Positions 8,306-18,364 of a DNA stretch of 64,000 bases are shown here, piece by piece. Each line of letters opens with the position of its first letter. The first letter of the stretch is position 1. The position numbers and the translations under genes are program-made. The notes under the pieces are model-generated. The model was given only the letters and a program-made list of their open reading frames with translations. It did no database searches and was not told where the DNA came from. Source of the stretch: Shewanella khirikhana (GTDB lineage Bacteria > Pseudomonadota > Gammaproteobacteria > Enterobacterales > Shewanellaceae); NCBI RefSeq assembly GCF_003957745.1, contig NZ_CP020373.1, positions 1,116,001-1,180,000 of the forward strand, read 5' to 3'.

Positions 8306-10957
8306 ATGAAGAAGAATTCTGGAACGACCAAATACCTTTCCTTCGGACTCCTGGTGGCGGCGCTGCAGGGGTGCGGAGGGGACACCAACACAGATACCAA
8401 GCTGGATGCGGTCAACCTCGAAGGCCCCGCGACCGGTTGGGAGCTGGTGTGGAGCGACGAGTTTGACGGCAGCAGCATAGATGAGGCCAAGTGGGCGCAT
8501 GAAGTGGACTGCGCCGGCGGCGGCAACCAGGAGTCGCAGTGCTATACCGCCGATGCGGCAAACTCTTACGTTGCCGACGGCATCTTGAATATCGTGGCGC
8601 TCAAAGCGCCGGAAGGCGCCGAAAAGCCCTATACCTCGGCAAGACTCAGCACCAAGGGCAAGGCAGACTTTACCTTTGGCCGCATCGAAATGCGCGCCAA
8701 GCTGCCATCGGGGCAGGGTAGCTGGCCGGCGTTTTGGATGCTGCCCAGCGACAATGTCTATGGCATCTGGCCCAGAAGCGGTGAAATCGACATCGTTGAG
8801 GCGGTGAATCTCAAGGCCACCGACGCCGATGGCAACAGTGAAGCCCATGTGCACGGCACCCTGCATTATGGCCGCGAATGGCCCAAAAACGAGCAGTCCG
8901 GCAAGTCTTATCAGCTGCCTGATGGGGTTAATCCGGCTGATGATTTTCACACCTATGCCATCGAGTGGCAGCAGGGGGAAATCCGCTGGTATGTGGACGA
9001 TTACCTCTACGCGACCCAGCGCCGCTCGGAGCTCAGATACAACGCCAAGGGCGAAGCCGTGGGTCTGGCCTACAAGGGCTGGTTTACCGAGTATTACGAT
9101 CAGTCCAGCGGTGAGCTGGCACTGAGCTGGTCTGATGCGCCCTTCGATGAAAAATTCCACCTTATTGTGAATTTTGCCGTGGGCGGCAACTGGCCTGTGT
9201 CGGTGAACGAAACCGGAATTGATGACAGCGCCTTTAGCGAAACCAATAAGTACCAGATTGATTTTGTGCGGGTTTACCAATGCGCCTCCAACCCGGATAC
9301 CGGCAAGGGCTGCGAAACCGTGCGCCCGGGCTACGACAATCCAGACGATGCGCTGGTGGAAGGTAAGGCGCCAGCACCTGTGCCTCCTTCTGATGGCACG
9401 CCAAAAGATTTGCTGATTTTTGACAGCACCCCCAACCCCAACTGGCCGGCCTGGGATTGCTGTGGCGGCTCGACCCCAAGCCTGGTAGACGATGCCGACA
9501 AGGGCGCCGTATATCGTTTTGTGGTTGGTGAAAGCCCCACGGTTAACGGCTTTATCAGCCGCTCGGCCTTTATTACCGACGCTGCAGGTGTGCCAAGCCC
9601 CTTCGATGCGGCGCCCATTGAGGCCACAGGGGTGTTCAGCTTTGCCATGAAGGTGGTGAGCGCACCGGCAGACACCAACTCGACCTGGATGATGAAGGTT
9701 GAAAGCAACGAGGGCGCGACTGCAGTTGAACTGCCACTGACGGCAAGCAGTGAAGGCGTTGCGCCTGCCGTGGGCCAGTGGCAAACCTTTAGCTTCCCGC
9801 TGTCTGAACTTGCGGCAAAAGGCCTTGATTTGTCAGCCATCGACGTGGTGATGGTGTTCCCGGCATGGGGCAGCGGTAATGGCGCCGAATACCTGCTCGA
9901 TGAGGTCAAAATTGCCCGCACCGACGTCAGCCTGCCATCACTTACTGTGTTTACCGATAACGAAAACCCCGACTGGCCGCTGTGGGACTGCTGCGGCGGT
10001 TCTACCCCTCAGGTGGTGTCCGACGACGCCGAGCACGGCATTGTGTCCGAGTTCAGCATTGGCGCCAGCCCTACAGTGATGGGCTTTATTAATCGCACTG
10101 AGCTTGGCGGAGGCGGCAATCCCTTCGATGCATCGTCTCTGTATGAAAACGGCGTGGTGCAGTTTGATTTGAAAGTGGTGAGCGCCCCCAATGTGGCCGA
10201 TGCGCCCTGGCTGTTCAAAGTCGAGTCTGACAATGCCGCCAGCGCAGTGGAACTGCCATTGACCAGCAGCATTGAAGGGGTTGCGCCGGGTGCCGAATGG
10301 CAAACCTTCAGTTTTCGTTTATCGGCGCTTGCCGATGCCGGGCTGGATTTGAGTGCCATTGACGTGCTGATGGTGTTTCCTGCCTGGGGACAGGGTGAAG
10401 GGGCTGTGTATCGCATCGATAACGTGAAAATCCATCAGCCGGGTTCGGCCGGTGCCATGAATGCGCTGACCCTGTTTGCCGATGATGTGGCCGATGCCTG
10501 GTCCATCTGGGATTGCTGCGGCGGCTCAACTCCTACAGTGGAAGCCGACGATGCTGCCCATGGCGCCGTGGCCGAGTACGTGATTGGCTCGCAGCCAACC
10601 GTGGTGGGCTTCTTTGCCGATGATGGTGTTTATTACGATGCGGCGGCAGCTGTGGCAACTGGCGTGGTGCGCTTTGAGATGAAGCTGGTGTCGGCGCCGA
10701 GCGACCCAACGTCGGTGTGGAAATTCAAGATTGAGTCCGGTGATGCCGCCACGGCGGTGGAGCTTAATCTCAGCGACAGTCAGGAAGGCGTGGCGCCTGT
10801 GGTGGGCCAGTGGCAGACCTACACCTTCCCGCTGCAAACCCTGGCGGATGCGGGGCTGGATGCCAGTGCCATCGATGTGGTGATGGTGTTCCCGGCCTGG
10901 GGCACAGGTAACGGCGCTGTATTTCGGCTCGACAATGCGCTGATAGGCACTCCTTAA
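8306..10957 (+). CDS. Secreted GH16 endo-beta-glucanase (laminarinase-type) lipoprotein with three C-terminal repeats
   Basis: An 883-aa protein. The lipobox LQGC near residue 22 predicts an acylated outer-membrane lipoprotein. Residues about 45-340 are a GH16 domain with the catalytic motif GEIDIVEA (two Glu and the Asp) and WPAFWMLP before it. Residues about 370-880 hold three copies of a domain of about 165-180 aa, each opening with WDCCGGSTP and closing with AIDVxMVFPAWG and DNVKI; they resemble the ExoP-type galactose-binding-like domain also suspected in the GH3 gene here. GH16 of this type cuts beta-1,3-glucan. Start at 8306 chosen for the signal peptide; regulated by the operator at 8207. 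Confidence 0.85.
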   Translation: MKKNSGTTKYLSFGLLVAALQGCGGDTNTDTKLDAVNLEGPATGWELVWSDEFDGSSIDEAKWAHEVDCAGGGNQESQCYTADAANSYVADGILNIVALKAPEGAEKPYTSARLSTKGKADFTFGRIEMRAKLPSGQGSWPAFWMLPSDNVYGIWPRSGEIDIVEAVNLKATDADGNSEAHVHGTLHYGREWPKNEQSGKSYQLPDGVNPADDFHTYAIEWQQGEIRWYVDDYLYATQRRSELRYNAKGEAVGLAYKGWFTEYYDQSSGELALSWSDAPFDEKFHLIVNFAVGGNWPVSVNETGIDDSAFSETNKYQIDFVRVYQCASNPDTGKGCETVRPGYDNPDDALVEGKAPAPVPPSDGTPKDLLIFDSTPNPNWPAWDCCGGSTPSLVDDADKGAVYRFVVGESPTVNGFISRSAFITDAAGVPSPFDAAPIEATGVFSFAMKVVSAPADTNSTWMMKVESNEGATAVELPLTASSEGVAPAVGQWQTFSFPLSELAAKGLDLSAIDVVMVFPAWGSGNGAEYLLDEVKIARTDVSLPSLTVFTDNENPDWPLWDCCGGSTPQVVSDDAEHGIVSEFSIGASPTVMGFINRTELGGGGNPFDASSLYENGVVQFDLKVVSAPNVADAPWLFKVESDNAASAVELPLTSSIEGVAPGAEWQTFSFRLSALADAGLDLSAIDVLMVFPAWGQGEGAVYRIDNVKIHQPGSAGAMNALTLFADDVADAWSIWDCCGGSTPTVEADDAAHGAVAEYVIGSQPTVVGFFADDGVYYDAAAAVATGVVRFEMKLVSAPSDPTSVWKFKIESGDAATAVELNLSDSQEGVAPVVGQWQTYTFPLQTLADAGLDASAIDVVMVFPAWGTGNGAVFRLDNALIGTP

Positions 10958-11049
10958 GGAGAGCTATCTCCTCCGTCCATCAATGGGTTAAGCCAGTCGG
11001 GCTGCGGTTGCGCCCGGCAAGGCCACAGCGAAAAGAATACGAGGCAATT

Positions 11050-14000
11050 ATGTTAGAGACGAAATTCAAGCGTAACCGGTTGTCCGCCGTGCTGGCAGCC
11101 GTTCTCGGCGTGGGCGCCATGCCACTAGCCCTGGCCGCAGACGAGGCCAATGAGCTGCAGGCTGGCGACGATAACGCCGGCGAAGCTGTTATCGAAGTGA
11201 TTGAAATCCGTGGTATTAAGGGCAGTCTGTATCGCTCTATGGATTTAAAACGTGGCGCCAATGGCGTTGTGGATGCCATTTCTGCCGAGGAGCTGGGGAA
11301 ATTCCCCGACACCAACCTGGCCGAGTCGCTGCAAAGGATCACCGGGGTAACAGTCAGCCGTGCCAACGGTGAGGGCAGCCAGATCACGGTGCGCGGCTTT
11401 GGGCCCGAATACAACCTTATCACCTTGAATGGCCGCCAGATGCCGGGCACGGGTTATACCCGTTCTTACAATCTTGAGAATCTGTCATCCGAAGGCGTGA
11501 AAACCCTGGAAGTGGTCAAGACCGCCCGGGCCGATACCCCAACCGGTGGCCTTGGTGCCACGGTCAATATCATCACCCACAAGCCGCTGGATAACCCGGG
11601 GCAATCCTTCAGCTTCTCAGGCAAAGGCATTTATGACGAGTCCAACGAGCTTGGCGATGATGTAACGCCGGAGCTTGCGGCCATTTACAGCAATACCTTT
11701 ATGGACGATCGTTTCGGCTTTATGGTGTCTGTGTCCCATCAGGAGCGGGATTTTCGCCAGCAAACCGCCAACAGTCAGGGCTGGATTGCCCAGACCGACA
11801 ACAGCCGCCTGCCGGTACTGGCGGCTGACAAGGGCATAGACGGCCGTGAAACCGATGCCGATGGCAACCCAATCGCCCGCTTTCGCGATGCCGAGGGCAA
11901 CGAGGTGGCGCCGTTTTTCTTCCCGCGGGATATGAACTTCAGCCTCAACGACGTGGAGCGTGAGCGCACCAACGGCATGGTCACGCTGCAGTTTGTGGCG
12001 GCGGATAACCTGATTTTGACCGCTGATTATGTGGCTACCAGAGCGCTGACTGCCTCCGATGGCTTTGGCTGGGGGATCTGGAACTCTTCCACCGACGGCG
12101 CCCCCGTGATTGGCTATGAGCTGGATGCCAACGGCACCGCGCTGTATTCCGATATCCGCGGCGGCGATGGCTCCTTTACTGCAAACCGCAGTACCACCGA
12201 GGTCAATGCCGAGTCCGTTGGCCTGAATATCGATTGGAGCCCCAACGAAGCCTGGCGCTTCACGCTGGACTATCACAACTCCTCAAATGAAATCGATAAC
12301 GGTGCCGATACCGGCCTGGGCAGTGCAGGTCAGGTGATCCTGGGCTCAGATAAGCTCATCTCCAAAGTCTATGACTATCGCTCAGGCGAGGTGCCCCGTT
12401 TCCTTATCAACTGGAACAATGGCAGCAATCAACTGGATGCGGGCGATATCGACTCCAACTTCAGCCAGTTTATTCACTCCCCTGGCAAGAGCGAAATTGA
12501 GCAGCTGCAGTTCAACAGCAACTGGTATCCCGAGTTCAGCGAGCATCTGGTGAAGGTGGATTTTGGCGCGGCCTACACCAAGCAGACCATGTCGGGCACC
12601 TCTGCCTGGAGCGGTTTGCGTGGTGGTCCTGGTTTTAATCCGTCCTACGCCGAAATCTTCCCCGATGCCATGTTTGTGCTTGAGGATGCCACCGGGCTGT
12701 TGGATGCCCTTGGCGGTGGCGGCAGTGAGCTTGCGCCAAATTATTACTACAGCTTCAATTTCGATGAAGCGGTGGCGAGGCAACTTGCGTTTATCACCCC
12801 CGAGGTGGCCGGCGATAATTATTACTCTATCGACCCATACTTTGATGGCATCGACAGTGCCAGTCTGGTGGAAGAAAAGACCCTGGCGCTGTATCTCACC
12901 ACCCAGTGGGGCTTCGATATTGGCAATGTGCCAGTGAATGTGAATGTTGGCCTCAGGTATGAGCAGACAGATGCCTCCAGTACCGTCAAGCAGCGGGTGG
13001 AGAGTCAGGTGGTGTGGGCCAGCCCCACCGAGTGGATTATGCAATACGCCCCCGGCGGCGATGATAACTACTTCACCCAGGGCGGCGACTACGATGTATG
13101 GCTGCCGATGCTGGATATCAGCGCCGAGCCGCTGGAGGATGTGGTGGTGCGCTTCTCCGCCGGTAAGACCATCGCCAGGCCGCTGCTTGGCGACATGGTT
13201 GCCGGCAGAAGCTTAAGTGGCAGCCCAAAAATCGGTGCCCGCCGTGGCGGTTTGGGGAACCCAGGGCTGTTACCGCTGGAGTCGGTGAACCTGGATCTGT
13301 CGCTTGAATATTACTATGGCGATGCCAGCTACGCGGCCATAGGTTTGTTCCACAAAGACGTGGACAACTTTGTTTCCCGCTCCACCACTCAGCTCACCAT
13401 CGAGGGGCTGCATGATGTCTACAACAGCCCACGTTATCAGGAGGCCATCAGCCAGCTTGAGGCCGAAGGCACGCCTGTGAGCGAAAACAGCATATTCGCC
13501 CAGATGATTGCCAACGGCCATGGCAATGCCGATGGTCAGATAGTGCCGCTGGCGAGCGATCCGCTAATCGTGTGGGACATCACCAGCCCCATCAACAGCG
13601 ACAGTAAGTCGGTACAGGGGATTGAGCTTGCGCTGCAGCAAGTGTTTGGTGAATCAGGCTTTGGGGTCGGCGTTAACGGCACCTTCGTCGATGGCGATGT
13701 GGAATTTGACCCTTACAGTCTGGCGCAGCAGCAACCGCTGGAAGGCCTCGGCGATTCCGCCAACTTCCAGGCCTTCTATGAAAAAGACGGTCTGTCGGTG
13801 AAGCTCACTTACGCCTGGCGCGACAGCTACCTGATTGGGGTGGGGCAGTCCCAGGGCTCGGCCGATGCGCCGCCGCAGTATGCCAAGGCCTTTGGCCAAC
13901 TGGACGCCAGCATCAACTACGATGTGAACGACTACCTGACGGTGTTCTTTGAGGGCATTAACCTCAACAACGAAACCGAGCAGGGCTACGGCCGCTTTGA

Positions 14001-14067
14001 AGAGCAGTTCCTGTTTGCCCGTCAGTATGGCAGTCGATACGCCCTGGGGGCGAGGGTGCGGTTCTGA
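11050..14067 (+). CDS. Large TonB-dependent receptor, oligosaccharide class
   Basis: A 1005-aa outer-membrane receptor with a signal peptide (LAAVLGVGAMPLALA). The plug carries EVIEIRGIKGSL, then VVDAISAEELGKFPDTNLAE and LQRITGVTVSR, hallmark motifs of the Caulobacter/Shewanella oligosaccharide receptor subgroup; the barrel ends YALGARVRF. It lies 92 bases downstream of the GH16 gene and shares its direction, so both are likely transcribed from the promoter at 8177. Expected role is uptake of glucan oligosaccharides released by GH16, energised by TonB. Confidence 0.85.
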   Translation: MLETKFKRNRLSAVLAAVLGVGAMPLALAADEANELQAGDDNAGEAVIEVIEIRGIKGSLYRSMDLKRGANGVVDAISAEELGKFPDTNLAESLQRITGVTVSRANGEGSQITVRGFGPEYNLITLNGRQMPGTGYTRSYNLENLSSEGVKTLEVVKTARADTPTGGLGATVNIITHKPLDNPGQSFSFSGKGIYDESNELGDDVTPELAAIYSNTFMDDRFGFMVSVSHQERDFRQQTANSQGWIAQTDNSRLPVLAADKGIDGRETDADGNPIARFRDAEGNEVAPFFFPRDMNFSLNDVERERTNGMVTLQFVAADNLILTADYVATRALTASDGFGWGIWNSSTDGAPVIGYELDANGTALYSDIRGGDGSFTANRSTTEVNAESVGLNIDWSPNEAWRFTLDYHNSSNEIDNGADTGLGSAGQVILGSDKLISKVYDYRSGEVPRFLINWNNGSNQLDAGDIDSNFSQFIHSPGKSEIEQLQFNSNWYPEFSEHLVKVDFGAAYTKQTMSGTSAWSGLRGGPGFNPSYAEIFPDAMFVLEDATGLLDALGGGGSELAPNYYYSFNFDEAVARQLAFITPEVAGDNYYSIDPYFDGIDSASLVEEKTLALYLTTQWGFDIGNVPVNVNVGLRYEQTDASSTVKQRVESQVVWASPTEWIMQYAPGGDDNYFTQGGDYDVWLPMLDISAEPLEDVVVRFSAGKTIARPLLGDMVAGRSLSGSPKIGARRGGLGNPGLLPLESVNLDLSLEYYYGDASYAAIGLFHKDVDNFVSRSTTQLTIEGLHDVYNSPRYQEAISQLEAEGTPVSENSIFAQMIANGHGNADGQIVPLASDPLIVWDITSPINSDSKSVQGIELALQQVFGESGFGVGVNGTFVDGDVEFDPYSLAQQQPLEGLGDSANFQAFYEKDGLSVKLTYAWRDSYLIGVGQSQGSADAPPQYAKAFGQLDASINYDVNDYLTVFFEGINLNNETEQGYGRFEEQFLFARQYGSRYALGARVRF

Positions 14068-14092
14068 CCCAAAAGCCGATTGGCAATAAAAA

Positions 14093-14117
14093 AACGCCGG
14101 GCATTGCCCGGCGTTTT
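14093..14117 (+). terminator. Terminator after GH16-receptor operon
   Basis: Perfect ACGCCGGGC/GCCCGGCGT stem followed by seven T. Confidence 0.9.
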
Positions 14118-14135
14118 TTTATTGCTGACTCAAGA

Positions 14136-14175
14136 TTTCAGCTCAGCACTCGAGGTTTCAGCTCAGCACTCGAGG
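14136..14175. repeat. 20-bp perfect tandem duplication
   Basis: TTTCAGCTCAGCACTCGAGG occurs twice back to back. The second copy contains the last codons and stop of the minus-strand DUF2797 gene, so the duplication simply copies its 3' end. Confidence 0.9.
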
Positions 14176-14981
14176 CTGACTTCGTAACCTGTGTATTTGC
14201 GGATATTGATAACGCCGCTATCAAAAATCAGGTATTGGCCCTTGATGCCGGTCAGTACCGCATCAATCAGTGGCTCTTTGTCGAGGTTGAAGGATTTAAC
14301 CTTGGTCGGAAACTCATTAATTGGGAAATCAATGGCTTGTGCTTCAGTGCCCAGCAGCTGCACCGCATCCTGACCATACTCGGCGCGGATAGCCTCGATA
14401 ACCGGCGCCACTTCAGCGAGTAAGCGCGACGCCTCGGCAGCCAAATCCATTGGCGCATTGTTGCCCTTCAGCATCGCCTGCCAGTGGGTTTTGTCGGCTA
14501 CGTGTTTGGCGATTTCCACTTCAATCAGGCCGGAAATCTTACGGCTGGCCACTTTCAGGATTGGCAGACCCTGGGTGGCACCCTGATCTATCCAGCGGGT
14601 GGGAATTTGGGTGTGGCGGGTGATACCCACCTTTAGCCCCGAGGTGTTGGACAGATACACAAAATGGGGCACAAAGCAGTGGCTGTCGCCCCATTCAGGC
14701 TCGCGGCAGGTGCCCTGATCGTAGTGGCAGGTCTCGGGCTTTAAGATGCACATATCGCAGCTGGCAAGCTTTTGCATGCACACATAGCAGTGGCCTTCCG
14801 AGTAGCTCTTTTTGGTCTTTTTACCGCAGTTGCAGCAGTAGATATTGCCGGAATAGATAAGCTTAAGCGGTTTACCAATCAATGGGTTAAGGGCGATTTC
14901 TGCATCGCCTACCGGCAAGCGGTAACTGGCCAGGCCCTGCTCATCGAGCCCGGTGCGCATTTTTCTCAATGTTCCTTGCAT
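14163..14981 (-). CDS. DUF2797 zinc-ribbon protein
   Basis: A 272-aa protein. Residues about 48-95 are rich in Cys and His pairs (YCCNCGKKT, CYVCMQKLASCDMC, TCHYDQGTC), suggesting several zinc sites. Residues about 107-135 read FVYLSNTSGLKVGITRHTQ and RW, resembling a GIY-YIG-like core as described for DUF2797. No enzymatic role is established. Convergent with the GH16-receptor operon and transcribed divergently from nothing recognisable; its link to glucan use is not evident. Confidence 0.8.
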   Translation of the reverse strand: MQGTLRKMRTGLDEQGLASYRLPVGDAEIALNPLIGKPLKLIYSGNIYCCNCGKKTKKSYSEGHCYVCMQKLASCDMCILKPETCHYDQGTCREPEWGDSHCFVPHFVYLSNTSGLKVGITRHTQIPTRWIDQGATQGLPILKVASRKISGLIEVEIAKHVADKTHWQAMLKGNNAPMDLAAEASRLLAEVAPVIEAIRAEYGQDAVQLLGTEAQAIDFPINEFPTKVKSFNLDKEPLIDAVLTGIKGQYLIFDSGVINIRKYTGYEVSLEC

Positions 14982-15065
14982 GACACTCTCAATTGCAATG
15001 GAGCCGTCCGCGGTGGCGTTGGCTCTTTCTGATTTTGCCCAGAGTGTACCAGCCTTGGCGGCGAA

Positions 15066-15095
15066 GATAAAAAAAGCCGCGGCAGATGCCGCGGC
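15066..15095 (-). terminator. Terminator after second oligosaccharide receptor
   Basis: Stem GCCGCGGC/GCCGCGGC with a four-base loop; on the minus strand it is followed by seven T. Confidence 0.85.
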
Positions 15096-15163
15096 AAAGA
15101 CCTCACCCGTGGGCCGCTACCTTGCGGTGTTGGCCCGGGGTTTTCCCACTTCAGTACACAAAG

Positions 15164-18067
15164 TTAGAAGCTGTAACGTGCGCCAATGGAGTAACGGGCG
15201 GCGTTCTGCTGCGCCAGCAGCATTTGCTCTTCGTAACGGCCGTAGACGCGTTTTTCCTGCTCAAGCACGTTGATGCCTTCGGCGAAGATGGACAGGTTGT
15301 CGGTGAGCTGGTAGCTCACGCTGACGTCCAGCTGGCCATAGGCTTCGGTGAACTGAGGCGCAGGACCACCGGCTTCTGCCTGACCCATGCCAGACAGGAA
15401 GGTGTCACGCCAGTTGTATGCCAGACGCGCCTGCAAACCTTCTTTTTCATAGAACACCGACAGGTTGGCCGAGTCAGACAGGCCGGGCAGGGCGAACTGC
15501 TCGTCCACGCGCTCCACGTCATACTCGGTGTCACCGTCTACCAGGGTGTAGTTGGCGGCGAAACCAAAGCCTGTGTCCCAAAACCAGTGCTGCCAGGCCA
15601 GCTCAAAGCCGTTGATGTTCAGATCTTCAACGTTGTTGGGCTTGCTGATTTTCCAGTCGGCCACCGGATCGGCGCCTGACTGAGGCACGCGGCCGTCGGC
15701 ATTGCCATAACCGTTGTCAATCAACCATTGGAACACGGCTTCATCACTTGGGGTTTCGTTGTTGGCAATCAGCTCGGCGCGGGCCTGCTCGGCCGCAGGG
15801 CCAACATAAGGGTCACGCAGGTGATCGTATTTCACGGTTTCGATGGTGTTCATCAAGAAGTTTTCCACTTCCTTGTTGAAGTAACCCACAGACACGTAGC
15901 TGGCGTCGTCGTAGTAGTATTCCAGCGACAGATCGATGTTGTTGGAGCTGAACGGCTTCAGCGATGGGTTACCGGCGAAACCGGTACGGGAGCCGACTTT
16001 TGGAATGGGGGTCAGTGCGGTGGTGGCGCGCATTGAACCCAGGGTCGGACGGGTGATGGTGCGGCTGTAACTGAAGCGCGCAATCAGGTTGTCGACCATT
16101 TCCAGGTTGATGTCGAGGTTTGGCAAAAACTCTTTATAGTCATGGGTTTCATGGCTGTAGGAGAAGTCATCGGCATAGACGGTTTGCCACTCGGTGGGGT
16201 TGAGCCATACCAGCTGCTGCGCTTCTTTTTGCATGGAACTGGCGGTGACATCGGTTTGCTCGTAGCGTAGACCGGCAACGATATTCAAAGGCATGTTATT
16301 GAATTCGCTGTCAATGTTCACCTGAACATAGGCGGCAGTGGTGTCTTCTTTGATCAGGTGGTCATCCTGCCAGGGGGCTGACACGTATTCCACATCATAC
16401 AGGGCTTCGGCCTTGTCCATGGCGGCCTGCTGATCGTAGCTGTAGTAGTAGGGGATCAGCATATCGCTGCCGCCGCCACTGAAATCAGACAGGAAGTCTG
16501 AGCCCAGGCCGACATAGCTTACATCATCCTTCCACAGCCCCATGTTGCCGTACCAACCGGCGCTGATCGGGCCTGTGTAAGAGCCCTGGGCATGGGTTTC
16601 CATGGAGGTGAAAGACACGCCGAAATCGATGGATGACAGCGCATCGTTGTTTTCATTCACCCAATGGCCATCGAACTGATACTGATTGACGTCAGTTTCG
16701 TTGCGGCCGGCGCGCACCCCGGCAAACAGTGACGCATAGTGCTCGGGCAGCAGGTGCGGCTCACCGTTGGGGTTAAGGCTGGCATAGTTGGCGCCAAGCA
16801 GCGGGATCTCGGTGCCGGTGGCGTCATAGGTCTTGTCAGCCACATTCAGGGCGCCAAGGATGAAAAAGATATTGTCGGCGCTGTTGCCCAGGGTGCCTTC
16901 GGCGCTGGCGTTGGAGTCATGGGCATCGAAGCTCAGCTGCAGATTGTCTGTGGCTTGCCATTCGATGTTGAAACCCAGCGACTTATTGATGTTGTCCGAG
17001 GCGTTCTGGTGCATGGTGCTTGAATAGTCGCCGCCCACTTCGGTCACATAATCGAAGGTGCCGTTTTCATTGATATGGGCATAGGTGGCGTTACCTGGAC
17101 CCGAGAACCACAGGCCCCAGGTATCTGTGTTGGACACGTCAGACAGCTTGGAATAGGTGTAATCCAGGGTCATTTCCACCGCATCGGATGGCGCGTACTG
17201 GAACACCAGCTGGGCGTTGGTACGCTCACGCTCGGTATCCTGACTGGCAAAGCCGATGTTACGGGCATAGAAGGTGTTGCCGTAGGGATTTTTGTTCTCG
17301 TTGATGACTTCGGCATTGGGGTTCAGCTCACCATCGATGTTCTGGCGCCAACCATCTATGGTGGCCTTTTTGGTGTTGCTGTCACGTTTCTGATACGAGG
17401 CCGATAGCCCCAGGCCCAGAGAGTCATCCAGGAAGGTGTTGCTGAAAATACCGGAAATTTCCGGGGTGATGGAGCTGCCATCTTCCACGCTGGTATCGTG
17501 ATGGGCTTTCACGCCAATGCTGGCCACCAGATCGCGGGTATCGAAGGGGCGGGCGGTGCGGATATTGATGGTAGAGCCAATGCCACCTGAGCTGATATCA
17601 GCCTTGCCGGTTTTGTAGATTTCCACGCCGCTGACGGCGTCGGATGCCAGATTGGCAAATTCGAATGAGCGGGTTGACTCGCCGGCCACCTGGGCGGTGG
17701 GCATGGTGCGGTTGTTGAGCAGCACCAGGTTAAAGTCGGGGCCAAAGCCACGCACTGTTACCTTGCTGCCTTCGCCGTTGACACGGTCGATGGACACGCC
17801 GGTGATCCGCTGCAGCGACTCTGCCAGGTTAGTGTCGGGGAACTTACCTATGTCTTCGGCGGAAATGGCATCAACCACACCGGCGGATTGGCGCTTGAGT
17901 TCCATGGCCTTGGCCTGTGAACCGCGCACCCCGGTGACCTGGATAACTTCGATATCGCCTTCAGCCGCAGGGGCTTCTTCGGCAATGGCGGGTAGGGCAG
18001 ACAGCAAGCCCAGCACCAGGGATACCCCGGTCGCCAGCTTTGATTTTTTGAATTCTAATTGTCGCAT
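15164..18067 (-). CDS. Second large TonB-dependent receptor, oligosaccharide class
   Basis: A 967-aa paralogue of the receptor at 11050. Start at 18067 gives a clean signal peptide (GVSLVLGLLSALPAIAEE). Plug motifs IEVIQVTGVRGS, GVVDAISAEDIGKFPDTNLAE and LQRITGVSIDRV are shared; barrel ends YSIGARYSF. A LacI-type palindrome lies about 100 bases upstream (18166-18179) and a second one at 18343. Probable partner in uptake of glucan oligosaccharides; two receptors may divide substrates by length or branching, which is a guess. Confidence 0.85.
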   Translation of the reverse strand: MRQLEFKKSKLATGVSLVLGLLSALPAIAEEAPAAEGDIEVIQVTGVRGSQAKAMELKRQSAGVVDAISAEDIGKFPDTNLAESLQRITGVSIDRVNGEGSKVTVRGFGPDFNLVLLNNRTMPTAQVAGESTRSFEFANLASDAVSGVEIYKTGKADISSGGIGSTINIRTARPFDTRDLVASIGVKAHHDTSVEDGSSITPEISGIFSNTFLDDSLGLGLSASYQKRDSNTKKATIDGWRQNIDGELNPNAEVINENKNPYGNTFYARNIGFASQDTERERTNAQLVFQYAPSDAVEMTLDYTYSKLSDVSNTDTWGLWFSGPGNATYAHINENGTFDYVTEVGGDYSSTMHQNASDNINKSLGFNIEWQATDNLQLSFDAHDSNASAEGTLGNSADNIFFILGALNVADKTYDATGTEIPLLGANYASLNPNGEPHLLPEHYASLFAGVRAGRNETDVNQYQFDGHWVNENNDALSSIDFGVSFTSMETHAQGSYTGPISAGWYGNMGLWKDDVSYVGLGSDFLSDFSGGGSDMLIPYYYSYDQQAAMDKAEALYDVEYVSAPWQDDHLIKEDTTAAYVQVNIDSEFNNMPLNIVAGLRYEQTDVTASSMQKEAQQLVWLNPTEWQTVYADDFSYSHETHDYKEFLPNLDINLEMVDNLIARFSYSRTITRPTLGSMRATTALTPIPKVGSRTGFAGNPSLKPFSSNNIDLSLEYYYDDASYVSVGYFNKEVENFLMNTIETVKYDHLRDPYVGPAAEQARAELIANNETPSDEAVFQWLIDNGYGNADGRVPQSGADPVADWKISKPNNVEDLNINGFELAWQHWFWDTGFGFAANYTLVDGDTEYDVERVDEQFALPGLSDSANLSVFYEKEGLQARLAYNWRDTFLSGMGQAEAGGPAPQFTEAYGQLDVSVSYQLTDNLSIFAEGINVLEQEKRVYGRYEEQMLLAQQNAARYSIGARYSF

Positions 18068-18120
18068 CAGGTTCCTCTCCCAGAGACCCGTGGCCGCAGT
18101 GCAGCCCGGGACGCTATTGT

Positions 18121-18179
18121 TGTAAAGCTTACAGGTTTGCATACCACTTCGCCTGCAAGTGTAAATGTAAGCGCTTACA
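18121..18179. promoter_or_regulatory. LacI-family operator(s) upstream of second receptor
   Basis: The perfect palindrome TGTAAGCGCTTACA is at 18166-18179. A one-base-shorter relative, TGTAAAGCTTACA, is at 18121-18133 between it and the start codon, possibly a second weaker site. Confidence 0.7.
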
Positions 18180-18311
18180 TAAATTATGATGCCGATATTT
18201 TTATGTCAACCACTCTCAGTTGAATTGTTGAAAAAATGTTTATTTACCGCGGTGAGATGATTCAGGGGAACATGGCGCAGGTGTTTGTAATTATTTTGTT
18301 TTTTTAATACA

Positions 18312-18337
18312 TCAGGCGAGCACCTTGGCTCGCCTGA
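18312..18337 (-). terminator. Hairpin downstream of lacI-type gene
   Basis: Ten-base stem TCAGGCGAGC/GCTCGCCTGA. The T-tract is on the wrong side for a textbook terminator on either strand, so its role as a terminator is uncertain. Confidence 0.45.
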
Positions 18338-18342
18338 AAAAT

Positions 18343-18356
18343 TGAAAGCGCTTTCA
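18343..18356. promoter_or_regulatory. LacI-family operator just past the regulator gene
   Basis: Perfect palindrome TGAAAGCGCTTTCA, 8 bases beyond the regulator stop. Its centre is 177 bp from the operator at 18166, upstream of the same receptor gene; looping between the two is possible. Confidence 0.6.
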
Positions 18357-18364
18357 TTCGTTGT

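Noticed and set aside
8258..9784. 508-codon minus-strand frame opposite the GH16 gene
   Set aside because: Antisense shadow of a GC-rich gene; no ribosome site or recognisable domain.
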